Below are positions 1-7,846 of a DNA stretch of 43,377 bases, one piece after another; position 1 is the first letter of the stretch, and every line of letters begins with the position of its first letter. This DNA is from an uncultured Verrucomicrobiales bacterium (lineage in GTDB: Bacteria; Verrucomicrobiota; Verrucomicrobiia; Verrucomicrobiales; Akkermansiaceae). A program made the position numbers and the translations under genes. The DNA lies in contig CALKLP010000111.1 of NCBI GenBank assembly GCA_937991965.1, positions 1-43,377 of the forward strand. Direction: 5' to 3'. The notes below the pieces were generated by a model. It had not been told where the DNA came from. It worked only from the letters and a program-made list of their open reading frames with translations, and ran no database searches.

Positions 1-1540
1 TTTCTGCTGTGTTAGCATTAATTGCGGGTGCTCCATATCCTAATGAATCGAAATCAACATTAACTAATTCGCTGGATACTTTTTTACCAGACGAGGCAGC
101 GTCCTTGTTATCGAAATTATAGGCAGTTAAATCCTCAATAGAACTCAACCATACTACCTCTGAAGTGAAATGCTTACGCAACTCATCTAAATGTCCAATC
201 GATCGGAAACGATCTTCAACAACTGAAGAAAGATCCGCACTAATCACGTCCAAATTAGTTTTCTTCTTGTTGAGACTAGTTAACTTTTGCTCGAAAGGCT
301 CGAGCTTCTCCAACTCACCTTCTAATTGCGCAACTTTACTTTTAGATGTCACGTTGTTATATAACTGCATTCCAGCCCAAGCTAGAGAACCAAACATTAA
401 TAGAGCTGCTGCTGATAAATAAAACGGCTTTTTACGAGATTCTTCACGGCGATCAGAAATCGCATCAGGCACTAAATCGATTCCAATGACATTATTCTCC
501 GCTCCCTTCGTAGCCAATCCTACAAGCTCACCGAGGTGATGAGCTTGACTGGCCAAAATGTCAGTATCAACATCTGAAGTGACCCCAACTCGGTTGAAAG
601 GGTTCAGATACTCTACTGGCAACGAAAGCTTCTCCTCAATAAATTCCTTGTAGTAAGGCAGGCTCGATGCAGCTCCAGCAAGATAAACCTTTGCCGGCGG
701 AGATCCATCATGCTGGCTACGGAAGAAGTTAATGGTTCTGGTAATTTCAGCAGGCAGACGAGAAAGTGCATTAGAGATTACAGATGCAAAAGCACCAGTT
801 GCCTCATCCCACTGTTCTAAATACGCACCATTCAGAGCGATCCTTCCAGTCTCCACCTTCAATTTCTCAGCCTCGGCAAAGGGCATCTGGTATTCCTTAG
901 AGATCGAGCTTGTTACAGAAACACCACTTACATTGACACTTCGGATGAAGACTTTCTTACCTTGAATGAAGATAATGTTCGTTGATTTTGCGCCTGCATC
1001 AAGAATCATTACAGGCTCGTTCACTTCTGGATAGGAATGATAGAAACTATTGGTTAATGCGATTTGAGAACTCTCAGCGTCTGTTGTTGTCAAACCAGCT
1101 GAATTAATTACGTCGTCCAACTCATTAAGGAGGTCTTTCTTAATTGCTACAATCGCAACTTCTTTTTCTATTCCAGTTGAGTCAATTAGCTCCCAATCCC
1201 AAGCCACTTCATTAATTGGATATGGCACATGTTGCTGAGCTTCAAAAGCCACGAGTTGCTCGATATTATCATCTCCAAGGGCTGGTAACTTAATAAATCG
1301 AGTGAATACGGATTGGCCAGAAATAGAATATAACACCTTTGCCGATTTTAGCCCGTGCTCATCTACAAGACGTTGGAGCAAAGCCTTTATTTGGGAGCTT
1401 CTTAAAGCCTCATTGGACGGGTCAGCGAGAATCTCTTCAACAACATACTTCTTCAGAAGCAGCTTTGATTTACCGACCTCAAAAAGACCAAGCGTGATGT
1501 TTTGTGAGCCCAAGTTGAGGGCAACTATATTTTCAGCCAT
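1..1540 (-). CDS. pilM: PilM-like actin-fold protein fused to a PilN-like segment (partial)
   Basis: Cytoplasmic ATPase-fold (FtsA/PilM type) platform protein of a type IV pilus-like machine. Translating the minus strand from the ATG at 1538-1540 gives MAENIVALNLGSQNITLG, followed by about 510 codons without a stop to the window edge, so the C terminus is missing. Visible parts are the actin-fold phosphate-1 stretch (ALNLGSQ), phosphate-2-like VMILDAGAKSTN, and an adenosine-side LAGAASSLP. A single membrane segment follows at about residues 388-405 (YLSAAALLMFGSLAWAGM), then a coiled-coil-like stretch that resembles PilN. PilM and PilN are therefore probably one polypeptide. It lies 35 bp downstream of the Amuc_1102-like gene, an arrangement that matches the Akkermansia Amuc_1098-1102 locus (PilM-like Amuc_1101 beside Amuc_1102). 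The fold assignment is secure; the PilN relationship is inferred. Confidence 0.85.
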   Translation of the reverse strand, partial: MAENIVALNLGSQNITLGLFEVGKSKLLLKKYVVEEILADPSNEALRSSQIKALLQRLVDEHGLKSAKVLYSISGQSVFTRFIKLPALGDDNIEQLVAFEAQQHVPYPINEVAWDWELIDSTGIEKEVAIVAIKKDLLNELDDVINSAGLTTTDAESSQIALTNSFYHSYPEVNEPVMILDAGAKSTNIIFIQGKKVFIRSVNVSGVSVTSSISKEYQMPFAEAEKLKVETGRIALNGAYLEQWDEATGAFASVISNALSRLPAEITRTINFFRSQHDGSPPAKVYLAGAASSLPYYKEFIEEKLSLPVEYLNPFNRVGVTSDVDTDILASQAHHLGELVGLATKGAENNVIGIDLVPDAISDRREESRKKPFYLSAAALLMFGSLAWAGMQLYNNVTSKSKVAQLEGELEKLEPFEQKLTSLNKKKTNLDVISADLSSVVEDRFRSIGHLDELRKHFTSEVVWLSSIEDLTAYNFDNKDAASSGKKVSSELVNVDFDSLGYGAPAINANTAE

Positions 1541-1575
1541 ATGAATATATTTTATTTATAAACTAACTAATTTGC

Positions 1576-2208
1576 TTATCGTCTTTCGACTTTGTTTTCA
1601 GCATAACGATCCCACCAGAAATAGTGGAATGGAGTCTCGTTTTTGGAGCGCAATGGAATCTTGTCGTAACGCGATAAGTTCGGCGATTGCCACCAAGGAG
1701 TGCTGCCAACTTTACCTTTAGAACTAAATTGAGCTACCTTCTGCCCATTGAATAAAATTTCTCCGCCCACGGTTTCTATCACCTTCTCTCCTGCACGATC
1801 TCCACCCGATAAGCGGAGAACCGCTGAAGGCGCTAGATAAACAGATGTCACCACCTTTTCTCCTACAGGAACATTAATGTGCTCTACCACTTTCTCTAGG
1901 AGGATGTAGCGCTTACCCTTTGAATCAGGATCCGTCGCCGCCACATACCACTTAACCGTGAGGTTATCTACAAACTTAGAGTCCTTAGGCAAAATATTGG
2001 TGATTTCAAACTCCACTTCAATTTCTAACCAGTCTTTGGCATCCCACTTCTTCGAGTCATTACCACCAAATTCTGGAGACTTGAGTTCTTCGAAAATCGG
2101 ATCGTCAAGCTCAACAGCAACCTTACTTTGCGCATGTAAGCCTGAAGTAAGGAAAATACTTAATAAAACGAATAAGATAGCACTTGTGCGTTGTTGAAAT
2201 TTCATCAT
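1576..2208 (-). CDS. Secreted Amuc_1102-like protein of the pilus-like operon
   Basis: Exported protein of 210 residues with a signal peptide (MMKFQQRTSAILFVLLSIFL, then an AxA-type site at LHAQ). The open frame extends upstream to 2274, but the tandem ATGs at 2206-2208/2203-2205 place the signal peptide at the N terminus and have a weak AAGAG upstream, so I use 2208. The body is beta-rich, with phrases such as WLEIEVEFEI, LTVKWYVA and TSVYLAPSAVLRL, and no catalytic motif. Length and position directly before the pilM-like gene match Akkermansia Amuc_1102, which has an OB-like fold and is part of the pilus-associated operon. The exact role is unknown; a periplasmic or pilus-assembly accessory function is inferred. 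Confidence 0.75.
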   Translation of the reverse strand: MMKFQQRTSAILFVLLSIFLTSGLHAQSKVAVELDDPIFEELKSPEFGGNDSKKWDAKDWLEIEVEFEITNILPKDSKFVDNLTVKWYVAATDPDSKGKRYILLEKVVEHINVPVGEKVVTSVYLAPSAVLRLSGGDRAGEKVIETVGGEILFNGQKVAQFSSKGKVGSTPWWQSPNLSRYDKIPLRSKNETPFHYFWWDRYAENKVERR

Positions 2209-2360
2209 ATATTGCTCTTGGAAAGAATCATTTAGAGCGAAAAAAATCACTTTGGCTAGTAGAAACATGAACAATTTCGCTTTTTGGCAAAAAGTAATCC
2301 ATTTCAGCAGTCATCCGCCTCATAAAAACACCCTAACTCCAAGAAATCATAGCTACTAAT

Positions 2361-3032
2361 ATGAAAAACAATGCAAGAATCGTTGGATCACTCACATCCC
2401 TGCTTAGTGAAATGCCTAAGCAGTTTGAGTGCGACATCATAGAACTCAGACTAGATGGTTATTACAACAAAGAAAACTATCTAAAGTTTTGTCAATCTTG
2501 CCCCTATGACATCTTGATTACCGCTCGCGATATCAGAGAAGGCGGCATCACTGAATTATCAGAGGATGAAAGGAGCCGCCGGTTACGTGACATTCTTCCC
2601 GAAGCGCAATACTTGGACATCGAAATGCGTAATTGGACCGCCATGTCCAGCTTGATTAAAGAAGCTAAAAATCACAATATCAAAACGGTGGCATCCTACC
2701 ATGACTTTGAGAAAACTCCCCCTATTTTGGAAATTAAATCCATCATAACTCGCCAATTAGAGTTTGGCAGCACAGATATACTTAAGTTTGCCTTCATGAT
2801 AAACAGCCTCGATGACCTCGTCACCTGCCAAAAAGTCTTATTTGAGCACCCGAATCTAACTATCTCCATCATGGGCATGGGAGCATATGCCCCAGCAGCT
2901 CGCGTATTACTGGCTCAGTCAGGTTCTGTATTAAATTATGGCTACTTGGGAGAAACGCCCACCGCCCCTGGCCAATGGCCAGCCAGCCTACTCAAAAAAG
3001 CCACTTCACTTTCAACCCCTATCAAAGAATAA
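2361..3032 (+). CDS. aroD: Type I 3-dehydroquinate dehydratase
   Basis: Class I dehydroquinase of the shikimate pathway, which removes water from 3-dehydroquinate to give 3-dehydroshikimate through a Schiff base. The 223 residues match the family length. Visible signatures are ELRLD (residues 28-32), DIEMRN (86-91), the general acid/base His in SYHDF (H114), the Schiff-base Lys in DILKFAF (K142), and the C-terminal TAPGQWP (201-207), which contacts substrate. The start is the ATG at 2361; no Shine-Dalgarno is evident. It converges on thiG with 37 bp between stops. A second dehydroquinate-related protein, the EboD-like cyclase, is 14 kb away and is not an operon partner. Confidence 0.93.
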   Translation: MKNNARIVGSLTSLLSEMPKQFECDIIELRLDGYYNKENYLKFCQSCPYDILITARDIREGGITELSEDERSRRLRDILPEAQYLDIEMRNWTAMSSLIKEAKNHNIKTVASYHDFEKTPPILEIKSIITRQLEFGSTDILKFAFMINSLDDLVTCQKVLFEHPNLTISIMGMGAYAPAARVLLAQSGSVLNYGYLGETPTAPGQWPASLLKKATSLSTPIKE

Positions 3033-3069
3033 ATTGGTTGTCTCTGAGCTTCTAGATTTCAAACCAAAT

Positions 3070-3873
3070 CTAATCCAGAAACGCTGTCAGCGGGCTCGTC
3101 GCCTCAGCCTTCTGCCCTACTTGTGGAATCCCTATTTCATACGCAGCACGCCCCGCCTCCACGGCTAAGTGAAACGCTTGCCCCATTTTCACAGGATCTT
3201 TCGCGACCGCAATCGCAGTATTCACTAACACCGCATCTGCGCCTAGTTCCATTGCCTCTGCAGCATGGCTTGGCGCCCCTAACCCCGCATCAATCACCAC
3301 TGGAATATTAGCCTGGGCGATAATGATTTCGAGCTGATCTCTAGTCGCTAATCCTTTATTCGTCCCAATGGGCGCCCCTAAAGGCATAACTGTAGCGGTT
3401 CCAACTTCCTCCAAACGCTTCGCTAGAACAGGGTCTGCATTAATATAAGGGAGAACTGTAAACCCCTCTTTGACCAACACTTCCGCCGCCTTGAGGGTCT
3501 CTATTGGGTCTGGCAGCAAATAATTTGGATCTGGGTGAATCTCTAGCTTAATCCACTTCGGCAGACCAGCCGCAGCAGCCAATCGCGCTAATCGCACCGC
3601 TTCTTCCGCATTCATCGCTCCACTGGTGTTCGCGAGAATGAGAAACTTCTCTGGATCAACAAAGTCGAGAATATTGGCAAACGGGTCACCCTGCCCGCTC
3701 ATATCAGCACGGCGTAGTGCAACGGTCACAATCTCAGCACCAGATGCCTCAATAGAATCCTTCATCATGATATTAGAAGGGTATTTCCCCGTTCCAATCA
3801 TGAGACGTGAGCGAAATTCTCTGCCTGCGATCACTAACTTATCATTTCCTAAATCCATGCCTTGCGTTCGCAT
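3070..3873 (-). CDS. thiG: Thiazole synthase ThiG
   Basis: Forms the thiazole phosphate ring of thiamine from deoxyxylulose 5-phosphate, dehydroglycine and the sulfur carried on ThiS thiocarboxylate. The frame is open upstream to 3912, but GAGGAGG lies 6 nt before the ATG at 3871-3873, fixing a 267-residue protein starting [16 protein letters not shown]-barrel signatures are [10 protein letters not shown], the Schiff-base Lys in [10 protein letters not shown] (K109), the phosphate-binding [18 protein letters not shown], and [11 protein letters not shown]. The sulfur carrier gene thiS is not adjacent but is at 17016. No TPP riboswitch was recognised in the leader. Confidence 0.94.
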   Translation of the reverse strand: MRTQGMDLGNDKLVIAGREFRSRLMIGTGKYPSNIMMKDSIEASGAEIVTVALRRADMSGQGDPFANILDFVDPEKFLILANTSGAMNAEEAVRLARLAAAAGLPKWIKLEIHPDPNYLLPDPIETLKAAEVLVKEGFTVLPYINADPVLAKRLEEVGTATVMPLGAPIGTNKGLATRDQLEIIIAQANIPVVIDAGLGAPSHAAEAMELGADAVLVNTAIAVAKDPVKMGQAFHLAVEAGRAAYEIGIPQVGQKAEATSPLTAFLD

Positions 3874-4038
3874 GCTCTGCCTCCTCGCGCAAGGGAAAAT
3901 TGCTGAGATCAAGCGTTCAATTCACACTCAACATAAATTTTCTCTCAAAAAAGTGTTGGCAAAGCGAGAAATCCTATCCTAAATCAAAATCAGCGCATCC
4001 AGAGAAGCCAATTTACTTATTTCCCAAGTAGGTTTCAC

Positions 4039-4066
4039 CACGAAGCAACTTGAATTTTTCTTCGTG
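4039..4066. other. Hairpin in the rho leader
   Basis: A 7-bp perfect inverted repeat (CACGAAG at 4039-4045 with CTTCGTG at 4060-4066) lies 69 bp before the rho start. The loop is T-rich and there is no T tract after the stem, so it is not a typical intrinsic terminator. Rho genes are often controlled through their leader, but any such role here is speculation. Confidence 0.3.
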
Positions 4067-4134
4067 TCATTGCGCCTTGGCTTTCACGCCGCCCCTATCC
4101 CGCTGAATCAGCGACTCCCAATCTCACTCTTTTC

Positions 4135-5688
4135 ATGTCCACTGACACACCAGAACCTGTAGACCCGTCCGCAGAAAAATCACCCGTCGCCAAAAAAGCC
4201 GCTCGCAAAACGGCGAAGAAGGCAGCGAAAAAGGCACCCAAAAAAGTCGCTTCTTCAAAGACTCTTGAGGATGCATCCAAGGAACAACTCAAGCTTTTTT
4301 CAGAAGAGAAAGACAATACCGTTAAACCTAACGAGAAGGAAACAACTCTGCAGGAAGAAACTACTGAGCGTAAGCCTGTTGCCAAAAAAGCAGCTCGTAA
4401 ACCCATGAAAAAGGTCGCTAAATCCGAGGAAGGAACGCCCGAAAAATCTGGCCCATCAGATAATCCAGAGACTTCAAACGAAGAGGAAAGGCCCCGTAAA
4501 AAGCGTTTTGAGAAGAAAAAGAAAGAAATCGTTCTCACTGGAGACCCCATCGAAGTTGACGGACTCTTGGAGCTTGCCAGCAAGGGCTTTGGTTTTCTCC
4601 GCGTGCCAGTAAAAGGCTTCACCCAAGCACGTGACGACGTCTTCGTTCCACCAGACCATGTCCGTAATCATGGGCTAAGAAGTTGCGTCTGGGTTCACGG
4701 AATCGCCCGCATGGGACCAAAGGGCCTTCAACTCACCGAAATTCTTAAGATCAACGACATCCCTGTGGCAGAAAGAAAACAGGCTCCGATGTTTGAGGAT
4801 CTCAAGGCTACTAACCCGGATAAGCGCATATCCTTCGAATCGAAAGAAGATTGCTTCAACACCAGGGTCCTCGATCTTGTCTCCCCTGTCGGTCGAGGCC
4901 AACGTGGTCTCATCGTCGCCCCTCCTCGCTCAGGCAAGACTACTCTCCTCATGGATATTGCCAAGTCACTAATCGAACGTCACGAGGACGAAATTCACCC
5001 CATTTTCCTTCTGATCGATGAACGCCCAGAAGAGGTAACCGAATTCAAACGCGCTCTCCCGGACATCGAGATGTTCTCGAGCTCCAATGATTCAGGAAAT
5101 CGCAACCACATGCGGGTTGCAGAACTTTGTATCGAACGCGCAAAACGCCTCACCGAGGAAGGCAAACACGTCTTCGTCCTTATGGATTCCCTCACCCGTC
5201 TTGCTCGTGCCTACAACCGTGGCGCAGATAGCGGCAGTGGTGGTGGCAAAGGTAAAAAGAATAACAACAACAATCGTGGATACCAATCTGGAGGCATCGT
5301 CTCCGGTGCTTTAGAAGTCCCAAGACGTCTTTTTGCAGCCGCTCGTAATACCCGTGAAGCGGGATCGCTCACTATCCTTGCTACTGCCCTCGTGCAGACA
5401 AACTCTAAGGCAGATGAAGCCATCTTCCAGGAATTCAAAGGAACCGGAAATATGGAAATCGTCTTAGACCGCCGTTTAGCAGACCACTACATCTACCCTG
5501 CCGTCGATATTTTCAAATCCGGCACCCGCCGCGAGGAACTCCTCCTGCCTGATATGACCCTGAAAAAATTCCACCTCATTCGCCGTGGACTCAAAGGACA
5601 TCGCAACGATCAAGCCATGGAGCGCCTCCTCTTTTTCCTTAAAAAATTCCCGAGTAATGCCCAAATGCTCTTAGAAATCAAAGGATAG
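4135..5688 (+). CDS. rho: Transcription termination factor Rho
   Basis: Hexameric RNA-dependent ATPase that terminates transcription. 517 residues, about 100 longer than E. coli Rho. Order: a Lys/Ala-rich, then acidic low-complexity tail (residues 1-130, with AKKAARKTAKKAAKKAPKK-type blocks); the cold-shock-like RNA-binding domain (about 137-207, GFGFLRV); the P-loop VAPPRSGKTT (261-270); FLLIDERPEEVTE (291-303); and Walker B HVFVLMDSLTRL (345-355). In the Q-loop, where E. coli has a 17-residue link between AYN and AL, this protein has 30 residues rich in Gly, Lys and Asn (362-391, including five consecutive Asn), and the usual SGK is not conserved. The C-terminal ATPase part is otherwise intact (FQEFKGTGNMEIVLDRRLA). 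Start ATG at 4135. Confidence 0.97.
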   Translation: MSTDTPEPVDPSAEKSPVAKKAARKTAKKAAKKAPKKVASSKTLEDASKEQLKLFSEEKDNTVKPNEKETTLQEETTERKPVAKKAARKPMKKVAKSEEGTPEKSGPSDNPETSNEEERPRKKRFEKKKKEIVLTGDPIEVDGLLELASKGFGFLRVPVKGFTQARDDVFVPPDHVRNHGLRSCVWVHGIARMGPKGLQLTEILKINDIPVAERKQAPMFEDLKATNPDKRISFESKEDCFNTRVLDLVSPVGRGQRGLIVAPPRSGKTTLLMDIAKSLIERHEDEIHPIFLLIDERPEEVTEFKRALPDIEMFSSSNDSGNRNHMRVAELCIERAKRLTEEGKHVFVLMDSLTRLARAYNRGADSGSGGGKGKKNNNNNRGYQSGGIVSGALEVPRRLFAAARNTREAGSLTILATALVQTNSKADEAIFQEFKGTGNMEIVLDRRLADHYIYPAVDIFKSGTRREELLLPDMTLKKFHLIRRGLKGHRNDQAMERLLFFLKKFPSNAQMLLEIKG

Positions 5689-5786
5689 GTTTCCTCATTC
5701 ACTCATTGCATGATTTAACTTATTTTCCATAAATTTAGAATTTGCCTTGGAAACTGACAAGAATCCCATTACCTTAGAAACGAATT

Positions 5787-6365
5787 ATGAAACGTAACTC
5801 TCTCAAATCTGGTTTCACCCTCGTGGAGCTTCTCGTTGTCATTGCGATTATTGCATCCTTAGCAGGAATGTCCGCAGTAGCATACGGAGGCTTCCTTAAA
5901 TCCGCCAAGAAACAACAGTCCCAAGCTCTTGTTGATGCTCTAGAAAACGCCATTGAGCAATATCATACAGAATATGGGAGCTTCCCTCCACCAGTGAGAA
6001 CCGCTGTAGCAGCTGGAGCAACTTTTGATTCGGACGACACTACCGATATGCCCGTTCTTCTCGCTGAACTCACGGGAGAAAATGCTACCATTAATTACAA
6101 AGGGAAGAACTTCCTCTCTATTGACGATGCCGAAGGAGGCCAGAATGGACTTACACGCGACGCAGCAGATGCGGTTGAATTCATCTTTGATCCACAAGGC
6201 CAGCCATACACCTTAGACTTCAACTCTGATTATAACGAGAATGGAATCCCAATTCCAGCAGGCTACCTAAATGCAGGGACAAATATTAAAGCCAAAGTCC
6301 TAATCTATAACGCCGGTATCGATGGAGCAGCGGGTACGAAAGACGACGTCATCTCCTGGAACTAA
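5787..6365 (+). CDS. Type II secretion/type IV pilin-like pseudopilin
   Basis: Prepilin-like protein of 192 residues. The N terminus is MKRNSLKSGFTLVELLVVIA, a class III leader with the peptidase cut at G9/F10 and Glu at +5 of the mature protein, followed by the hydrophobic assembly helix (about 10-32). After the helix comes QALVDALENAIEQYHTEYGSFPPP, typical of GspG major pseudopilins, and an ending close to the GspG pattern (YNAGIDGAAGTKDDVISWN). The GspG-like ending suggests a major pseudopilin, but no other secretion gene is adjacent, so it may be one of the many orphan pseudopilins of Verrucomicrobiota. It precedes the amidase by only 12 bp. Confidence 0.88.
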   Translation: MKRNSLKSGFTLVELLVVIAIIASLAGMSAVAYGGFLKSAKKQQSQALVDALENAIEQYHTEYGSFPPPVRTAVAAGATFDSDDTTDMPVLLAELTGENATINYKGKNFLSIDDAEGGQNGLTRDAADAVEFIFDPQGQPYTLDFNSDYNENGIPIPAGYLNAGTNIKAKVLIYNAGIDGAAGTKDDVISWN

Positions 6366-6377
6366 ACTAAAACTATT

Positions 6378-7043
6378 TTGATCAAAAAAACATTTCTCGT
6401 CTCCCTTTGTGCACTTTTCCTCGGATGTGGGGGCCCTAGCGGAGTTGCCCCACAGCCTCGCATTGGAAAACCGGTCTCCCCTGAGGAACTCAATCTCAGC
6501 ATTAACACCAGCCTCATGGTCCCTGTCGGGCAGTTCGCCCGAAAACGTGGGGATAGAATGAATCCCAAGTATATCACGATTCACTCGACTCAAAACCCGC
6601 ACGCCTCTGCGAATGCACGCATGCACGCTACCGCACTCCGCTTTGGTCGCCTAAAGTCGCGCAACAACTCTCTAGGTTACATGTCGTGGCACTACAGCGT
6701 GGATGCGACCACAACTTACCAAAGCCTACCTGATACCGAGCAAGGCCAACATGCCGACTATGATGGGCAAGGAAATCGCTCTTCCATTGGAATCGAAATG
6801 TGCGAGAACAAAGGCAACAGTCTAGAAGCCACCATGGAGCAAACCGCCCGTCTCAGCGCTTACCTCATGCGTAAATACCGCATCCCTCTCAGCAACATCG
6901 TTCCCCACCAACACTGGCGCCGAATTCGTTACTCAGACAACAAGGATTTAGGACACAAGAACTGCCCGCACTTCCTGATGACAGACGGAAAACCAGGCCC
7001 TAAATGGGAAGCCTTTAAAAACCGCATCAAGAAATACCTCTAA
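6378..7043 (+). CDS. Lipoprotein N-acetylmuramoyl-L-alanine amidase (Amidase_2)
   Basis: Cell-wall amidase that cleaves the bond between N-acetylmuramic acid and L-alanine. The most likely start is TTG at 6378, giving the lipoprotein signal MIKKTFLVSLCALFLGCGG with lipobox LFLGC (Cys17), so it is anchored to a membrane facing the periplasm. The 221 residues hold the Amidase_2 fold: H69 in YITIHST, SWHYSVD (103-109), SIGIEMC with E140, PHQHW with H178, and KNCPHFL with C196, giving a His/His/Cys zinc site as in peptidoglycan-recognition-type amidases. It is 12 bp downstream of the pseudopilin and 8 bp upstream of the DUF2141 gene, so it probably shares a transcript with both. Likely role is wall remodelling or recycling. 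Confidence 0.87.
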   Translation: MIKKTFLVSLCALFLGCGGPSGVAPQPRIGKPVSPEELNLSINTSLMVPVGQFARKRGDRMNPKYITIHSTQNPHASANARMHATALRFGRLKSRNNSLGYMSWHYSVDATTTYQSLPDTEQGQHADYDGQGNRSSIGIEMCENKGNSLEATMEQTARLSAYLMRKYRIPLSNIVPHQHWRRIRYSDNKDLGHKNCPHFLMTDGKPGPKWEAFKNRIKKYL

Positions 7044-7051
7044 ACTACATC

Positions 7052-7402
7052 ATGAAAACGACCTTCCACATCTCAGGAATCAGAAACGATCAAGGATTTG
7101 TTCGCGGGGTCGCCTTCACCAGTGCGAAGGGCTTTCCTGAGCATCACAACCTCGCGGTCGGGATTGCAGAAGCAAAGGCCAAGAAAGGAACCGTGCAACT
7201 GACCTTTGATATAGAAGCCTCCCATGCAGCTTTTGCCTTCTTCCACGATGAGAAGGATATCAAACGCGTTGAGAAAACCCTCTTAGGCTTACCAAAAGGC
7301 GGAATTGTCATCACCAACTGGAATCGCTTTTCCAAGCCAAAGTTTGCCTCCTCGCTGATACAGATCGCACCGACGCAAAAGCTAAAAATCAAGTACTTTT
7401 AG
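7052..7402 (+). CDS. DUF2141 domain protein
   Basis: Protein of 116 residues that matches the DUF2141 pattern: VRGVAFTSAKGFPEHHNLAVG, GTVQLTFDI, AFAFFHDEKD, LLGLPKGGIVITNW and KPKFASSLIQI. DUF2141 proteins are small beta-sandwich proteins of unknown function, usually exported. This one has no signal peptide with the ATG at 7052, which is unusual, and the upstream sequence is the end of the amidase gene. It is 8 bp after the amidase, suggesting co-expression. No catalytic residues can be named. Confidence 0.72.
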   Translation: MKTTFHISGIRNDQGFVRGVAFTSAKGFPEHHNLAVGIAEAKAKKGTVQLTFDIEASHAAFAFFHDEKDIKRVEKTLLGLPKGGIVITNWNRFSKPKFASSLIQIAPTQKLKIKYF

Positions 7403-7441
7403 GCGTGCGTCCTCTCAGCCTTGTGCTCTATACATTTTTCT

Positions 7442-7807
7442 ATGCGCGCCAGACTCATCAAAGACTTCCGCTTCGAAGCAGCACACACCCTGCCCTCTCT
7501 CCCAGATGGGCACAAGTGTCGCCAAATGCACGGACACTCCTTTAAAATCGAAATTCATATCGAGGGCGAAGTAGATCCCACCATTGGCTGGGTCTACGAC
7601 CATAAGCGTATTTCTCAGGCTATAAATCCACTTCTCGATCAGCTTGACCATGCCTACCTGAATGATATCGAGGGACTAGAAAGCCCAACAATCGAAATTA
7701 TGGCCGCTTGGTTTTGGAAAAAACTCGCCCCATCCCTCCCGGGACTTTGTGAAATCGTCATCTTCGAGACCCCTACCGCACGCTGCTCGTTCAAGGGGGA
7801 GTTTTAA
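7442..7807 (+). CDS. queD: 6-carboxy-5,6,7,8-tetrahydropterin synthase QueD
   Basis: Makes 6-carboxytetrahydropterin from dihydroneopterin triphosphate, the first committed step of queuosine (7-deazaguanine) biosynthesis. From the ATG at 7442 it is 121 residues, the usual QueD length; the open frame extends to 7421 through a GTG, but that adds a non-conserved stretch. Zinc ligands are visible as H15 (FEAAHTLP) and H30/H32 (MHGHSF), with the catalytic Cys at C26 (GHKCRQ). Further signatures are LDQLDHAYLND and SPTIEIMA with the catalytic Glu near the C terminus (IFETP). No other queuosine genes are in the window. Confidence 0.92.
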   Translation: MRARLIKDFRFEAAHTLPSLPDGHKCRQMHGHSFKIEIHIEGEVDPTIGWVYDHKRISQAINPLLDQLDHAYLNDIEGLESPTIEIMAAWFWKKLAPSLPGLCEIVIFETPTARCSFKGEF

Positions 7808-7846
7808 CGCCATCTAACAAGCCAAGACGCTCTCGCCATAGGATTT

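Noticed and set aside
3874..4134. Possible TPP riboswitch in front of thiG
   Set aside because: A CTGAGA is present near 3903, but on the plus strand, the wrong orientation for thiG, and the rest of the THI-box is absent.
4095..4622. Minus-strand open frame of 175 codons opposite the rho tail
   Set aside because: It is the shadow of the Lys/Ala-rich rho sequence, which reads as Phe/Leu/Ala/Ser-rich on the other strand; no domain.
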